Translations under genes and position numbers: made by a program
Notes under the pieces: model-generated
What the model was told of the DNA's origin: nothing
The model's input: only the letters and a program-made list of their open reading frames with translations
Database searches by the model: none
Shown here: one piece after another, positions 1 through 7,557 of the stretch
Layout of the letters: each line of letters begins with the position of its first letter
Numbering within the stretch: the first letter of the stretch is position 1
DNA from: Nitrospirota bacterium
GTDB lineage: Bacteria; Nitrospirota; JACRHJ01
Direction of reading: 5' to 3'
DNA length: 10,248 nucleotides
NCBI GenBank assembly: GCA_027328825.1
Contig: DAHWTK010000057.1
Span: forward strand, 1 to 10,248

Positions 1-1
1 C

Positions 2-187
2 GCCGTCATGGGCGGAATGCTCTCGGCGACCGTGCTTGCAATATTCTTCGTCCCGGTCTTTTTCATCATAGTAAGACGGGCGTTCCCGGCAAGAAAAAAA
101 GGCGCCGGCGGGGCGGAAAATAATGCCAAAAACACCATGCCGGGCGGGGCGGAACTGGCCCGAACGACGGAGATATTTGAAGAATGA
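2..187 (+). CDS. RND efflux transporter, HAE1/AcrB-type, C-terminal fragment (5' end outside the window)
   Basis: This is the last 61 residues of an inner-membrane proton-driven multidrug pump of the resistance-nodulation-division superfamily. The open frame begins at base 2 and runs to a TGA at 185-187. The segment GGMLSATVLAIFFVPVFF followed by Arg-Arg closely resembles the final transmembrane helix of AcrB/MexB-like HAE1 transporters, which ends in a short basic cytoplasmic tail. The tail here (KKGAGGAENNAKNT and onward) is polar and not conserved. The gene overlaps the downstream outer-membrane factor by four bases (ATGA), the usual arrangement of a tripartite pump operon. The periplasmic adaptor subunit is presumably encoded upstream of the window. 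The substrate cannot be told from this fragment. Confidence 0.88.
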   Translation, partial: AVMGGMLSATVLAIFFVPVFFIIVRRAFPARKKGAGGAENNAKNTMPGGAELARTTEIFEE

Positions 188-1593
188 TTAAGAAAATTAT
201 CGTTTTCTTGTCAGCGGTTATGCTTGCAGGTTGCGCGACGATGGCCCCAAAATACTCGCGTCCCGCGCTTCCCGTCCCCGGTTCCTGGCCGGGCGGCCCT
301 GCATATAAAAATACGGCGAGCAAACCGGCAAAGGCCCTGGCGGATATACCGTGGAGGAAGTTTTTTCTCGACCGGAACCTGCGAAATATCATATCCCTGG
401 CCCTTAAAAATAACCGCGATTTCCGTATTGCGGCGCTGAATATTGCGCGTTCCAGGGCCCAGTATCAGATACAGAGGTCAAACCTCTTCCCGAAGATAGA
501 CGCCTTTGCCGATGCGGACTTGCAGGGGGTGCCGAGGGAGCTTTCGGCAACGGGGTATAACGAAACGGCGCAGGAATACGATGTCGGCCTGGGCCTGAGT
601 TCATACGAGCTCGACCTCTTCGGCAGGATACGAAGCCTTAAAAAGCAAGCGCTTAACCAATATTTCGCCACGGAGCAGGCCCGCCGGAGCGTACAGATAA
701 GCCTTGTAGCCCAGACAGCCTCGGACTATCTCAACCTTGCGGCTGACTATGAGCTGTACAGGCTTGCGGAGGATACTCTCTCGACCCAGCAGGCTTACTA
801 CCGTCTTGTCAAGAGCCGTTTCGAGGACGGGATCGCCTCCGCGCTCGACGTGCAGCAGGCCAAGACAAGCGTCGAGGCGGCGCGGTTCGATATAGCCCAT
901 TACATGACCGTGGCGGCCCAGGACGAAAACGCGCTGAACCTCGTTGCGGGCGCGCCTGTCCCGGGGAAACTCCTGCCCAGGGAGCTTTCCGACAGGCTTA
1001 CGCCCCTGGAAGACATTACCCCCGGCCTGCCCTCCGAGGCGCTTCTGAATCGCCCGGACATCCTCCAGGCGGAGGACCTTCTAAGAGCGGCCAACGCAAA
1101 CATCGGCGCGGCAAGGGCGGCCTTCTTCCCGCGCATAACGCTTGTCTCCTCGATAGGCCTCGGCAGCGACGACCTCGCAGGACTTTTCAAACCCGGCTCT
1201 TTCGCCTGGAAATTCGCGCCGCAGATAACCGTGCCCATATTCGACGCAGGCAGCAACCGGGCTAACCTTAAGGTCTCGGAAATAGACAAAAAAATCGCAG
1301 TGGCGGACTACGAAAAGGCCATACAGACAGCCTTCCGGGAGGTTGCCGACGCCCTTGCCGAACGGGGGACCATAAACGAGCAGGTGGCGGCACAGCAGGC
1401 CCTCACCGACGCCTATGCCAAAAGCTACAGCCTGTCTAAGGCCCGTTACGAGCAGGGCGTGGACAGCTATCTTAACGTGCTCGACTCCCAGCGCTTCCTG
1501 TACGCCGCCCGGCAAAACCTCATAATCGCGCACCTCGCGCGGCTTACGAACCTTGTCACACTATACAAGGTGCTGGGCGGCGGGGCCATCTGA
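184..1593 (+). CDS. Outer-membrane efflux lipoprotein, NodT/OprM family (TolC-like channel)
   Basis: This 469-residue protein is the outer-membrane exit duct of an RND tripartite pump. It starts with a lipoprotein signal: basic MIKK, a hydrophobic stretch, and the lipobox LAGC with the lipidated Cys at residue 17. The mature N-terminus (MAPKYSRPALPVPGSW) has the YxRP..P...W pattern typical of OprM/NodT proteins. Two long alpha-helical, Ala/Gln/Arg-rich repeats follow (roughly residues 70-250 and 285-455), as in the OEP fold. The second ends in the characteristic motif RYEQGVDSYLNVLDSQR, and the C-terminus YKVLGGG is also typical. Length is normal for the family. The ATG is confirmed by the lipobox, by the ATGA overlap with the RND pump gene, and by a GGAGA ribosome-binding site at 169-173. 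It belongs to the same operon as the pump; I see no damage. Confidence 0.95.
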   Translation: MIKKIIVFLSAVMLAGCATMAPKYSRPALPVPGSWPGGPAYKNTASKPAKALADIPWRKFFLDRNLRNIISLALKNNRDFRIAALNIARSRAQYQIQRSNLFPKIDAFADADLQGVPRELSATGYNETAQEYDVGLGLSSYELDLFGRIRSLKKQALNQYFATEQARRSVQISLVAQTASDYLNLAADYELYRLAEDTLSTQQAYYRLVKSRFEDGIASALDVQQAKTSVEAARFDIAHYMTVAAQDENALNLVAGAPVPGKLLPRELSDRLTPLEDITPGLPSEALLNRPDILQAEDLLRAANANIGAARAAFFPRITLVSSIGLGSDDLAGLFKPGSFAWKFAPQITVPIFDAGSNRANLKVSEIDKKIAVADYEKAIQTAFREVADALAERGTINEQVAAQQALTDAYAKSYSLSKARYEQGVDSYLNVLDSQRFLYAARQNLIIAHLARLTNLVTLYKVLGGGAI

Positions 1594-1615
1594 CAAATTC
1601 TTTTTTAAGGGAAAA

Positions 1616-1831
1616 ATGGAACTCGACAGAACCGCGCTCATGGCGAGGTTGAAGCGACTGAAGGAAGAACTTATAGACATGGAGGAAACGACAAGCTTCA
1701 ACCTCCTCCACTCCTCCGCCCACATACCCGGCGGGCAGGTCAGACAGGACACGGAAGACCTTGAGGAACTGAAAAAAGAGATTTCACGGATAGAAAAAGT
1801 CCTGTCCGATATCCCGCCGCAGAGTAAATAA
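1616..1831 (+). CDS. Small charged, probably coiled-coil protein of unknown function
   Basis: A 71-residue protein beginning MELDRTALMARL and ending SDIPPQSK. I do not recognise a family. The start at 1616 is preferred over an in-frame upstream start at 1553: an AAGGG ribosome-binding site lies at 1607-1611, and the longer form would run into the end of the efflux gene. The protein has two Leu/Lys/Glu-rich helical stretches (about residues 6-24 and 46-65) separated by a polar, Ser/His/Gly-containing linker. This suggests a helical hairpin or dimeric coiled coil. There is no signal peptide or membrane segment, so it is probably cytoplasmic. It lies 22 bases after the outer-membrane factor on the same strand and is likely co-transcribed with the efflux operon. 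Function is unknown. Confidence 0.72.
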   Translation: MELDRTALMARLKRLKEELIDMEETTSFNLLHSSAHIPGGQVRQDTEDLEELKKEISRIEKVLSDIPPQSK

Positions 1832-1910
1832 CCCCTTTCCCGGAATTTCAATCCGACCGCCGCCCTTTTTAGCCGGGCATCCTTACCCGCCGCAATGTCA
1901 GAGAAAACAG

Positions 1911-1927
1911 AATTTCAGAGTGAAATT
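1911..1927. repeat. Perfect 7-bp inverted repeat upstream of the receiver-kinase gene
   Basis: AATTTCA, GAG, TGAAATT forms a perfect inverted repeat with a 3-base centre. A further copy of the half-site, GAATTTCA, lies at 1843-1850 in direct orientation to the one at 1910-1917. The palindrome ends about 35 bases before the TATAAT box at 1962-1967, a position compatible with binding of a dimeric regulator. It is too AT-rich and lacks a T tract, so it is unlikely to be a terminator. Confidence 0.4.
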
Positions 1928-1937
1928 TGAGGTTCCG

Positions 1938-1967
1938 TGATTTATTTCGCCATTTTTCCTTTATAAT
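1938..1967 (+). promoter_or_regulatory. Candidate sigma70-type promoter for the receiver-kinase gene
   Basis: A consensus -10 hexamer TATAAT is at 1962-1967. The sequence 17-18 bases upstream (TGATTT, 1938-1943) is a poor -35 match, so the promoter may need an activator, possibly acting at the palindrome 1911-1927. Transcription would begin near 1974. The downstream gene has a strong ribosome-binding site, GAGGAG at 1975-1980, eight bases before its ATG, so the untranslated leader would be very short. Confidence 0.45.
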
Positions 1968-1988
1968 TGATACTGAGGAGATTAATTC

Positions 1989-3875
1989 ATGGAACCCCTG
2001 TCCATAGTGATAGTTGACGATGAACCTGAGATAGCTAACCTGATGCGACTTATGCTTCTGAGGGAGGCGCCGCATCTCGACATTCGCCTGCTGAAGAGCG
2101 GTCAGGAATGCCTTGAATACCTTAAAGATCACGCCGTCGATTGCATTCTTTCCGATTATCAGATGCCCTGCGTGAGCGGGATGGAACTTTTGAAATCTCT
2201 GAGGGAGCAGGGAAACGACGTCCCGTTTATTTTCATAACCGGCCAGGGAAGCGAAGAGATAGCACGCAACGCCTTTAAAAACGGGGCAAATGATTACTTC
2301 ACCAAGGATATAGGTTTTGCACACTTTGCGCGCATAATGAATTCCATAGGCCAGGCGATAAGGCAGAGAAAGGCCGAGGCGGCAAAAAGAGGCGAACTGA
2401 TTTCAAGGCAGGCGGCGGAGGAGACGCTGAGGGAGTCCGAGGCAATGTTCCGCGACCTCTCCGAAGAGGCGCTCGTCGGCGTTTATTTAATCCAGGAAGA
2501 AAAGTTCGTGTATCTTAACCGGAAGGCGGCTGAAATACTCGGACGCGCCCGGGAAGACCTGCTGAGCGCGGAGGATATATTTGAGACCATTCACCCGGAA
2601 GACCGGGATATAGTCCGGGAAACGATACGAAAAAGGCTCGAAGGTCTATTTAAGGTAGCCGATTACCAGTTCCGGATTATGAGGCCGGACGGGGGCATTT
2701 CCTTCGTGGAGGTTTTGGGTTCATCCACGGCGTATAAGGGGAGACCCGCCATAATCGGCACCATCATCGACATAACCGAGCGAAAGCAGGCGGAAGAAAA
2801 GCTGATCGGTGAGCGGGACAGGGTGAAGAAGATATTCGATATAGTGCCCTCGATAATGCTGGTGATTGCGCCGGACGGGACGGTTGCGAGAATAAACCGG
2901 AGAGGCTGCGAGGTGCTCGGATATACCAAGGAAGAGATAATAGGCCGGAACTGGTTCGACAACTTTATCCCGGAGAACATCAGGGAGGAAATACGGGACA
3001 TATTCAGGAAAATAATGACGGGAGATACCGCCCTGCCGGATAATCATCAGAATTTTGTCTTAACAAAATCGGGCGAGGAAAGGCTCATAAACTGGTATAA
3101 CTCGGTATTCCAGGACGAGAAGAAAGGCGGCTTTTTCACCCTCAGCTCCGGGGAAGATATAACCGAGAAGAAAAAGGTGGAGCGGCAGAAGGAGGACTTT
3201 TATGCGATGTTCACGCATGATATAAGGTCCTCACTCACCGCCATACTCGGATATGCGGAGCTTTTAATCAGCAAGCCGCAGCGCCCCGAGATAAACGAGA
3301 TGCTGGCTGCTATCTGCACGAGCGGAAACAGGCTTAGCGCTCTGCTCGAAAACTGCATGACAATATCTAAAACCGAGGCCGGCAAGCTCGCAACCCAGTC
3401 CTCTCCGTGTAATGTTGCGGAAGTTCTTAGAAAGTCCTATGAAGGAATGGAAATAGAAATGAAAGAAAAGGAGCTTCGATTTGACGTCGAGCTCGGCTCG
3501 GATGTCCCGACAAGCTTCGTTATGGATCAGAAACTTATTGTCAGGGCCGTTTCCAATCTGCTTCAGAACTCCATAAACTATACCCGCAAGGGGGGCAGTA
3601 TTGTCCTGAAAGCGTTTTCCGCTTCCGAAACCGGGCAGAATTTTCTGGTTATAGCGGTTGCCGATACCGGTATCGGCATCCCGGCGGAAGAACTGGGGAA
3701 CATTTTCGAAAAATATTACCGTTCGGGCAGGGCCGCCGGGATTCGCGGGACCGGCCTTGGGCTTGCCATCGTCAAAGCCGTTGCCGAGGCCCACAGAGGC
3801 CGTGTGGAAGTTGAAAGCGAGCCGGAGAAAGGCAGCGTGTTCAGGCTTTATATTCCGGCCATACCTGCGGTTTAA
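1989..3875 (+). CDS. Soluble hybrid histidine kinase: receiver-PAS-PAS-HisKA-HATPase
   Basis: A 628-residue sensor kinase without membrane segments or signal peptide, so cytoplasmic. Residues about 1-120 form a response-regulator receiver: acidic pair D10/D11, phospho-acceptor D56 (ILSDYQMP), T84 and K106. A PAS domain spans about 150-267 and ends with the PAC-type DITERK. A second PAS spans about 275-395 and ends EDITEKK. The HisKA H-box is at 408-416 with phospho-acceptor H410. The HATPase_c domain carries the N-box N527, G1 box DTGIGIP (559-565) and G2 box GTGLGLAI (587-594). The H-box reads HDIRSSL: the usual Pro five residues after His is Ser415. An N-terminal receiver suggests that phosphorylation from another kinase gates this one. 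The start is fixed by GAGGAG eight bases upstream. No dedicated response regulator lies next to it. The catalytic half resembles that of the kinase at 8274-10151. Confidence 0.95.
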   Translation: MEPLSIVIVDDEPEIANLMRLMLLREAPHLDIRLLKSGQECLEYLKDHAVDCILSDYQMPCVSGMELLKSLREQGNDVPFIFITGQGSEEIARNAFKNGANDYFTKDIGFAHFARIMNSIGQAIRQRKAEAAKRGELISRQAAEETLRESEAMFRDLSEEALVGVYLIQEEKFVYLNRKAAEILGRAREDLLSAEDIFETIHPEDRDIVRETIRKRLEGLFKVADYQFRIMRPDGGISFVEVLGSSTAYKGRPAIIGTIIDITERKQAEEKLIGERDRVKKIFDIVPSIMLVIAPDGTVARINRRGCEVLGYTKEEIIGRNWFDNFIPENIREEIRDIFRKIMTGDTALPDNHQNFVLTKSGEERLINWYNSVFQDEKKGGFFTLSSGEDITEKKKVERQKEDFYAMFTHDIRSSLTAILGYAELLISKPQRPEINEMLAAICTSGNRLSALLENCMTISKTEAGKLATQSSPCNVAEVLRKSYEGMEIEMKEKELRFDVELGSDVPTSFVMDQKLIVRAVSNLLQNSINYTRKGGSIVLKAFSASETGQNFLVIAVADTGIGIPAEELGNIFEKYYRSGRAAGIRGTGLGLAIVKAVAEAHRGRVEVESEPEKGSVFRLYIPAIPAV

Positions 3876-3892
3876 TGCTGAAAACCTTTTAT

Positions 3893-3905
3893 TAACCCCC
3901 GGTTA
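3893..3905. repeat. Short perfect inverted repeat before the phosphoesterase gene
   Basis: TAACC, CCC, GGTTA: a 5-bp perfect inverted repeat with a 3-base centre in the 47-base gap between the kinase and the phosphoesterase. It sits just upstream of a possible extended -10 element (3908-3916), where an operator would be plausible. The stem is short, so chance occurrence is possible. Confidence 0.25.
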
Positions 3906-3907
3906 TC

Positions 3908-3916
3908 TGCTAAAAT
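3908..3916 (+). promoter_or_regulatory. Candidate extended -10 element for the phosphoesterase/ATPase operon
   Basis: TGC followed by TAAAAT fits an extended -10 promoter element (TGn plus a 5/6 match to TATAAT). I find no clear -35. Transcription would start about seven bases after the hexamer, at or next to the ATG at 3923. The phosphoesterase gene has no visible Shine-Dalgarno sequence, so a leaderless transcript is possible. Read-through from the upstream kinase gene, only 47 bases away, is the alternative. Confidence 0.3.
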
Positions 3917-3922
3917 AACGAC

Positions 3923-5047
3923 ATGCCTTTTATTCTTTTCATATCCGTCGCCCTTGCCGTCCTCTTAGGCATTACATATTTCTGCTATTACTCCTTTGTC
4001 GAATTTTTCCGGATAACCTCCTCTGCGGGCAGGCATTGGACGCTCGCAATATTTATTTTTTTGTCGCTCAGCTTTATTTTTGCGACATTTCTCGCGCGCA
4101 GAGAGGAAAACGTATTCACGCGGGCCTATTATGCCGCTTCCGGTTTCTGGCTTGGCCTGCTTATAAATTTGCTGATGGCCTCCGTCGCCGCATGGGTTAT
4201 CATCTGGCTTTTCTCCCTTGCCGGACATAAGGTCTCTACCGCCTCGGTCGGCGGCATACTCCTGTTCGTTGCCCTTGCATACTCCGTCTACGGTGTCTGG
4301 AACGCATTCCATCCTCGCGTCACGGATATTACGGTAAACATAAAAAACCTTCCCGCCTCCTGGAACGGAAAGACCGTCGTTCAGATATCGGACGTTCACC
4401 TCGGTTTTATCTACAAGCAGGGCTTCCTTAAAAAAGTCGTGCGGATGACTAACAGCCTGCATCCCGATATGGTCGTCATAACAGGAGACCTTTTCGACGG
4501 GATGGACGGCGCCACACCGGGGCTTGTGGCCCCGTTAAACGACCTTGAAGCGCCGGATGGGATATATTTCATAACCGGGAATCACGAGACATATCTTGGC
4601 GTAAGGAAGGCTTATTCCATACTGAAGACGACGAAAGTGACAATTCTCGACGACTCGCTTAAGGACATCCGGGGCATTCAGCTAATCGGCATAAGCTACC
4701 CGAAAAGGGGCCATACGAAAAATATCCTGAAAACAATAAAAAACATGCCGGGTTTTGTGCCGGGTATGCCCACGATACTTCTGTATCACGCCCCGATTAT
4801 GATCGGCCAGGCAAGGGAGGCCGGCGTAAACCTCGAGCTTTGCGGCCATACGCACAAGGGCCAGATATTCCCCGTGAACTTCATTACCCACGCGATATAC
4901 AAGGGCCATGATTACGGCCTGTTTAAAATGGGAGATTACTCTCTCTATGTAACGAACGGCGTCGGGGGCTGGGGCCCTCCCATGCGGACCGGAAATACGC
5001 CTGAAATCGTGGATATAACACTCCAGAATTACTCAAGCCAGACATGA
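3923..5047 (+). CDS. Membrane-anchored calcineurin-like metallophosphoesterase
   Basis: A 374-residue protein of the YkuE/YaeI-like metallophosphoesterase group. About four hydrophobic helices fill the N-terminal third (roughly residues 2-25, 39-58, 72-98 and 107-126). They anchor a catalytic domain that starts near residue 135. The dinuclear-metal motifs are all present: SDVHLG (156-161; D157, H159), GDLFDG (188-193), GNHE (219-222), H289 in LYHAP, and GHTHKG (308-313). Members hydrolyse phosphomonoesters or phosphodiesters using Mn2+ or similar ions; the physiological substrate is not deducible here. No Shine-Dalgarno sequence is visible before the ATG. Its stop overlaps the start of the P-type ATPase gene (ATGA at 5044-5047), so the two are probably translated together. 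Which side of the membrane the domain faces is not resolved by eye. Confidence 0.92.
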   Translation: MPFILFISVALAVLLGITYFCYYSFVEFFRITSSAGRHWTLAIFIFLSLSFIFATFLARREENVFTRAYYAASGFWLGLLINLLMASVAAWVIIWLFSLAGHKVSTASVGGILLFVALAYSVYGVWNAFHPRVTDITVNIKNLPASWNGKTVVQISDVHLGFIYKQGFLKKVVRMTNSLHPDMVVITGDLFDGMDGATPGLVAPLNDLEAPDGIYFITGNHETYLGVRKAYSILKTTKVTILDDSLKDIRGIQLIGISYPKRGHTKNILKTIKNMPGFVPGMPTILLYHAPIMIGQAREAGVNLELCGHTHKGQIFPVNFITHAIYKGHDYGLFKMGDYSLYVTNGVGGWGPPMRTGNTPEIVDITLQNYSSQT

Positions 5048-7557
5048 CGAACAATATCCAGGGGCTGTCCGAGGCGCGGGCGCGCAGTATTCTGGATGAA
5101 GAAGGCTATAACGAACTCCCCTCCGAGCGCCGCAGAAGCGTCCTGTCCATAATCTTAAAGATAATAAGCGAGCCGATGTTTCTGCTGTTGCTTGCCGGCG
5201 GCATCCTTTATCTAATCATTGGAGACGTAAGGGAAGCTCTGATGCTTCTGACATTCGTCTTCGCCGTGATGGGAATAACTTTTTACCAGGAACGAAAGAC
5301 ACAGCGCGCGCTCGAAGCCCTGCGGGAGCTGTCCAGCCCGCGCACAATAGTAATCCGGGAAGGAATGGAGAAGCGGATTCCAGGCCGGGATGTAGTCCGT
5401 GGAGACATGCTGGTACTGAAGGAGGGGGACAGGGTGCCGGCTGACGCGCTGGTCCTGTCCTGTCTTAATCTTTATATAGACGAATCGTTATTGACAGGCG
5501 AATCCGCGCCTGTGCGCAAGAGCTGTGACAACGGAGCGGCGGAAATCGGCCATCCCGGCGGTGACGACCTGCCATTCATATATTCAGGGACGCTGGTGGT
5601 GCAGGGCCAGGGGATAGCGGAGGCGAAGGCCACAGGCGCCCGGACGGAAATGGGCAGAATAGGCAGGTCGCTTCAGTCGATAGACGACGAAGACACGCTG
5701 TTGCAGAAGCAGACGGCCCGGATAGTTAAAATACTCGCTGCGGGCGGTCTTTCTCTGTGCGCGCTTGTCATAATCGTTTACGGCCTTACGCGCGGGAACT
5801 GGCTGCATGGGATTCTCGCTGGCATAACCCTGGCCATGTCCATCCTCCCGGAAGAGCTCCCGGTCATACTCGTAGTGTTCCTGGCCCTGGGCGCATGGCG
5901 CATTTCACGAAGCCGGGTGTTGACCCGGCGCACGCAGGCGATTGAGATGCTTGGCGCGGCCACCGTCCTGTGCGTGGACAAGACCGGGACTCTTACGCAG
6001 AACCGCATGACCGTAAGCGAGGTTTACGCAAAAGAGGAAACCTGTGCCGTAGACTCCGCGAAACCTCTCCCGGAAAGATTCCACGAACTTGTGGAGTTCG
6101 GCATCCTCGCCAGCCAGGCGAACCCTTTCGACCCTATGGAGGTATCCATAAGACGGCTTGGGGAAACGGCCCTCGGGAAGACCGTGCGACTGCACGGCGA
6201 CTGGACGCTGGCCAGGGAATATCCGCTTTCCGGAGAACTGCTTTCCGTATCCCGCGCATGGAAATCCCGGGACAAATCCGGCTATATCATCGCGGTGAAG
6301 GGCGCGCCGGAGGCGATAGCCGACCTTTGCCACCTTGACGCCGAAAAAATAGCCGTACTCTCGTCTGCTATCGGCAGGATGACGGACAAAGGGCTTCGCG
6401 TAATCGGCGTCGCCAAGGCTGTTTACACCGACGGCCCACTTCCTGACAGGCAGCACGACTTCATATTCGAATTCGAGGGATTGATAGGTCTTTCAGACCC
6501 TGTGCGGCCAATGGCCGCGGACGCAGTCAAAGACTGCCGCATGGCCGGCATACGGGTTATTATGATTACCGGCGATTATCCCGGCACTGCCCGGAGCGTC
6601 GCGGAAGAAGTCAACTTTGACCGCCTGGACGTCATAACGGGGCCTGAGGTTGACAAAATGACCGATGTGGAACTGCGTGGGCGTATAAAATCGGCTGACA
6701 TATTCGCAAGGGTCGTCCCGGAACAGAAGCTGAGGCTGGTGAACGCACTGAAGGAAAACGGTGAGATAGTCGCCATGACGGGCGACGGCGTAAACGACGC
6801 GCCCGCCCTGAAATCGGCTCATATCGGCATAGCAATGGGGGAGCGCGGCACCGATGTGGCGCGCGAGTCTGCCGACCTTGTCCTGTTAGACGACGATTTC
6901 TCGTCGATAGTAAAGGCAGTTAGGATGGGCAGGAGGATATTCGATAATATCAAAAAGGCAATCTCCTATACCCTTGCAATACATGTCCCTATTGCGGGTA
7001 TGGCCCTGATTCCCGTGCTCCTGAAATGGCCGGCGGCGCTTCTGCCGGTGCATATACTCTTCCTTGAGATGATAATCGACCCCGCGTGTTCCGTCGTCTT
7101 CGAAGCGGAACCCGAAGAGCGGAGCATTATGGAGCGTCCGCCAAGGAACCGAAATGAAAACCTGTTCGGGGCCAAGGCTGTCTCAATCAGCGTCCTTCAG
7201 GGCATCAGCGTACTGGCATTTGTCCTTGGCATATTCTTCTTCGCCATAAATGCGCACCGTAGCGAAGACGAGGCGCGCGCCATGTTCTTCACGACCCTGA
7301 TTATAGCCAACCTTGCCCTTATCCTGATAAACCGCTCGTGGTCGAGGACCGTTTTCTCGACCTTCCGCAGGCCGAATGCGGCGCTCTGGTGGGTTTTGGC
7401 CGGGGCCGCGATTTTTCTGACGCTTGTGCTGTCCATGCCTTTTCTGCGCGAGATATTCAAGTTCGACAGGCTCAGTCTATTCGACATATTTATCTGTTTT
7501 GCGGCTGGAGCAATAAGTGTTTCCTGGTTTGAGATCCTCAAGATAATCGATCCTTGA
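5044..7557 (+). CDS. P-type (P2-like) cation-transporting ATPase with a non-SERCA ion site
   Basis: An 837-residue ATP-driven ion pump. It has an N-terminal cation-ATPase domain (about 5-40), an actuator domain with TGES (151-154), and M4 with PEELP (269-273). The phosphorylation motif is DKTGTLT with catalytic D312. The nucleotide domain contains KGAPE (419-423), followed by MTGD (508-511) and the hinge motif TGDGVNDAP (579-587). M5-M10 occupy about 638 to the end. All catalytic residues are present, so it should be active. The predicted ion ligands depart from SERCA: in M5, Asn768 and Glu771 correspond to H647 and I650; in M6, NLVTD is EMIID (E675, D679); and PEGLP is PEELP. The ion (Ca2+, Mg2+, Na+/K+ or another) is therefore open. 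It is coupled to the phosphoesterase by ATGA, with no clear ribosome-binding site of its own. Its 3' end overlaps a convergent small gene by 20 bases. Confidence 0.95.
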   Translation: MTNNIQGLSEARARSILDEEGYNELPSERRRSVLSIILKIISEPMFLLLLAGGILYLIIGDVREALMLLTFVFAVMGITFYQERKTQRALEALRELSSPRTIVIREGMEKRIPGRDVVRGDMLVLKEGDRVPADALVLSCLNLYIDESLLTGESAPVRKSCDNGAAEIGHPGGDDLPFIYSGTLVVQGQGIAEAKATGARTEMGRIGRSLQSIDDEDTLLQKQTARIVKILAAGGLSLCALVIIVYGLTRGNWLHGILAGITLAMSILPEELPVILVVFLALGAWRISRSRVLTRRTQAIEMLGAATVLCVDKTGTLTQNRMTVSEVYAKEETCAVDSAKPLPERFHELVEFGILASQANPFDPMEVSIRRLGETALGKTVRLHGDWTLAREYPLSGELLSVSRAWKSRDKSGYIIAVKGAPEAIADLCHLDAEKIAVLSSAIGRMTDKGLRVIGVAKAVYTDGPLPDRQHDFIFEFEGLIGLSDPVRPMAADAVKDCRMAGIRVIMITGDYPGTARSVAEEVNFDRLDVITGPEVDKMTDVELRGRIKSADIFARVVPEQKLRLVNALKENGEIVAMTGDGVNDAPALKSAHIGIAMGERGTDVARESADLVLLDDDFSSIVKAVRMGRRIFDNIKKAISYTLAIHVPIAGMALIPVLLKWPAALLPVHILFLEMIIDPACSVVFEAEPEERSIMERPPRNRNENLFGAKAVSISVLQGISVLAFVLGIFFFAINAHRSEDEARAMFFTTLIIANLALILINRSWSRTVFSTFRRPNAALWWVLAGAAIFLTLVLSMPFLREIFKFDRLSLFDIFICFAAGAISVSWFEILKIIDP

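Noticed and set aside
1553..1615. Longer start for the 71-residue small protein
   Set aside because: It overlaps the end of the efflux gene by 41 bases, while the ATG at 1616 has an AAGGG site at proper spacing.
1832..1910. Possible terminator of the efflux operon
   Set aside because: The CCCTTTTTA stretch has no adjoining stable GC-rich stem that I can find.
1869..2324. Minus-strand frame of 151 codons spanning the intergenic region and the receiver domain
   Set aside because: It runs opposite the promoter and receiver motifs of the kinase and shows no conserved features.
3264..3794. Minus-strand frame of 176 codons opposite the receiver-kinase catalytic domain
   Set aside because: The plus strand encodes clear HisKA and HATPase motifs here; the antisense product has no family features.
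5905..6456. Minus-strand frame of 183 codons inside the P-type ATPase gene
   Set aside because: It is antisense to a gene with all catalytic motifs intact and shows no recognisable domain; a shadow frame of GC-rich coding sequence.
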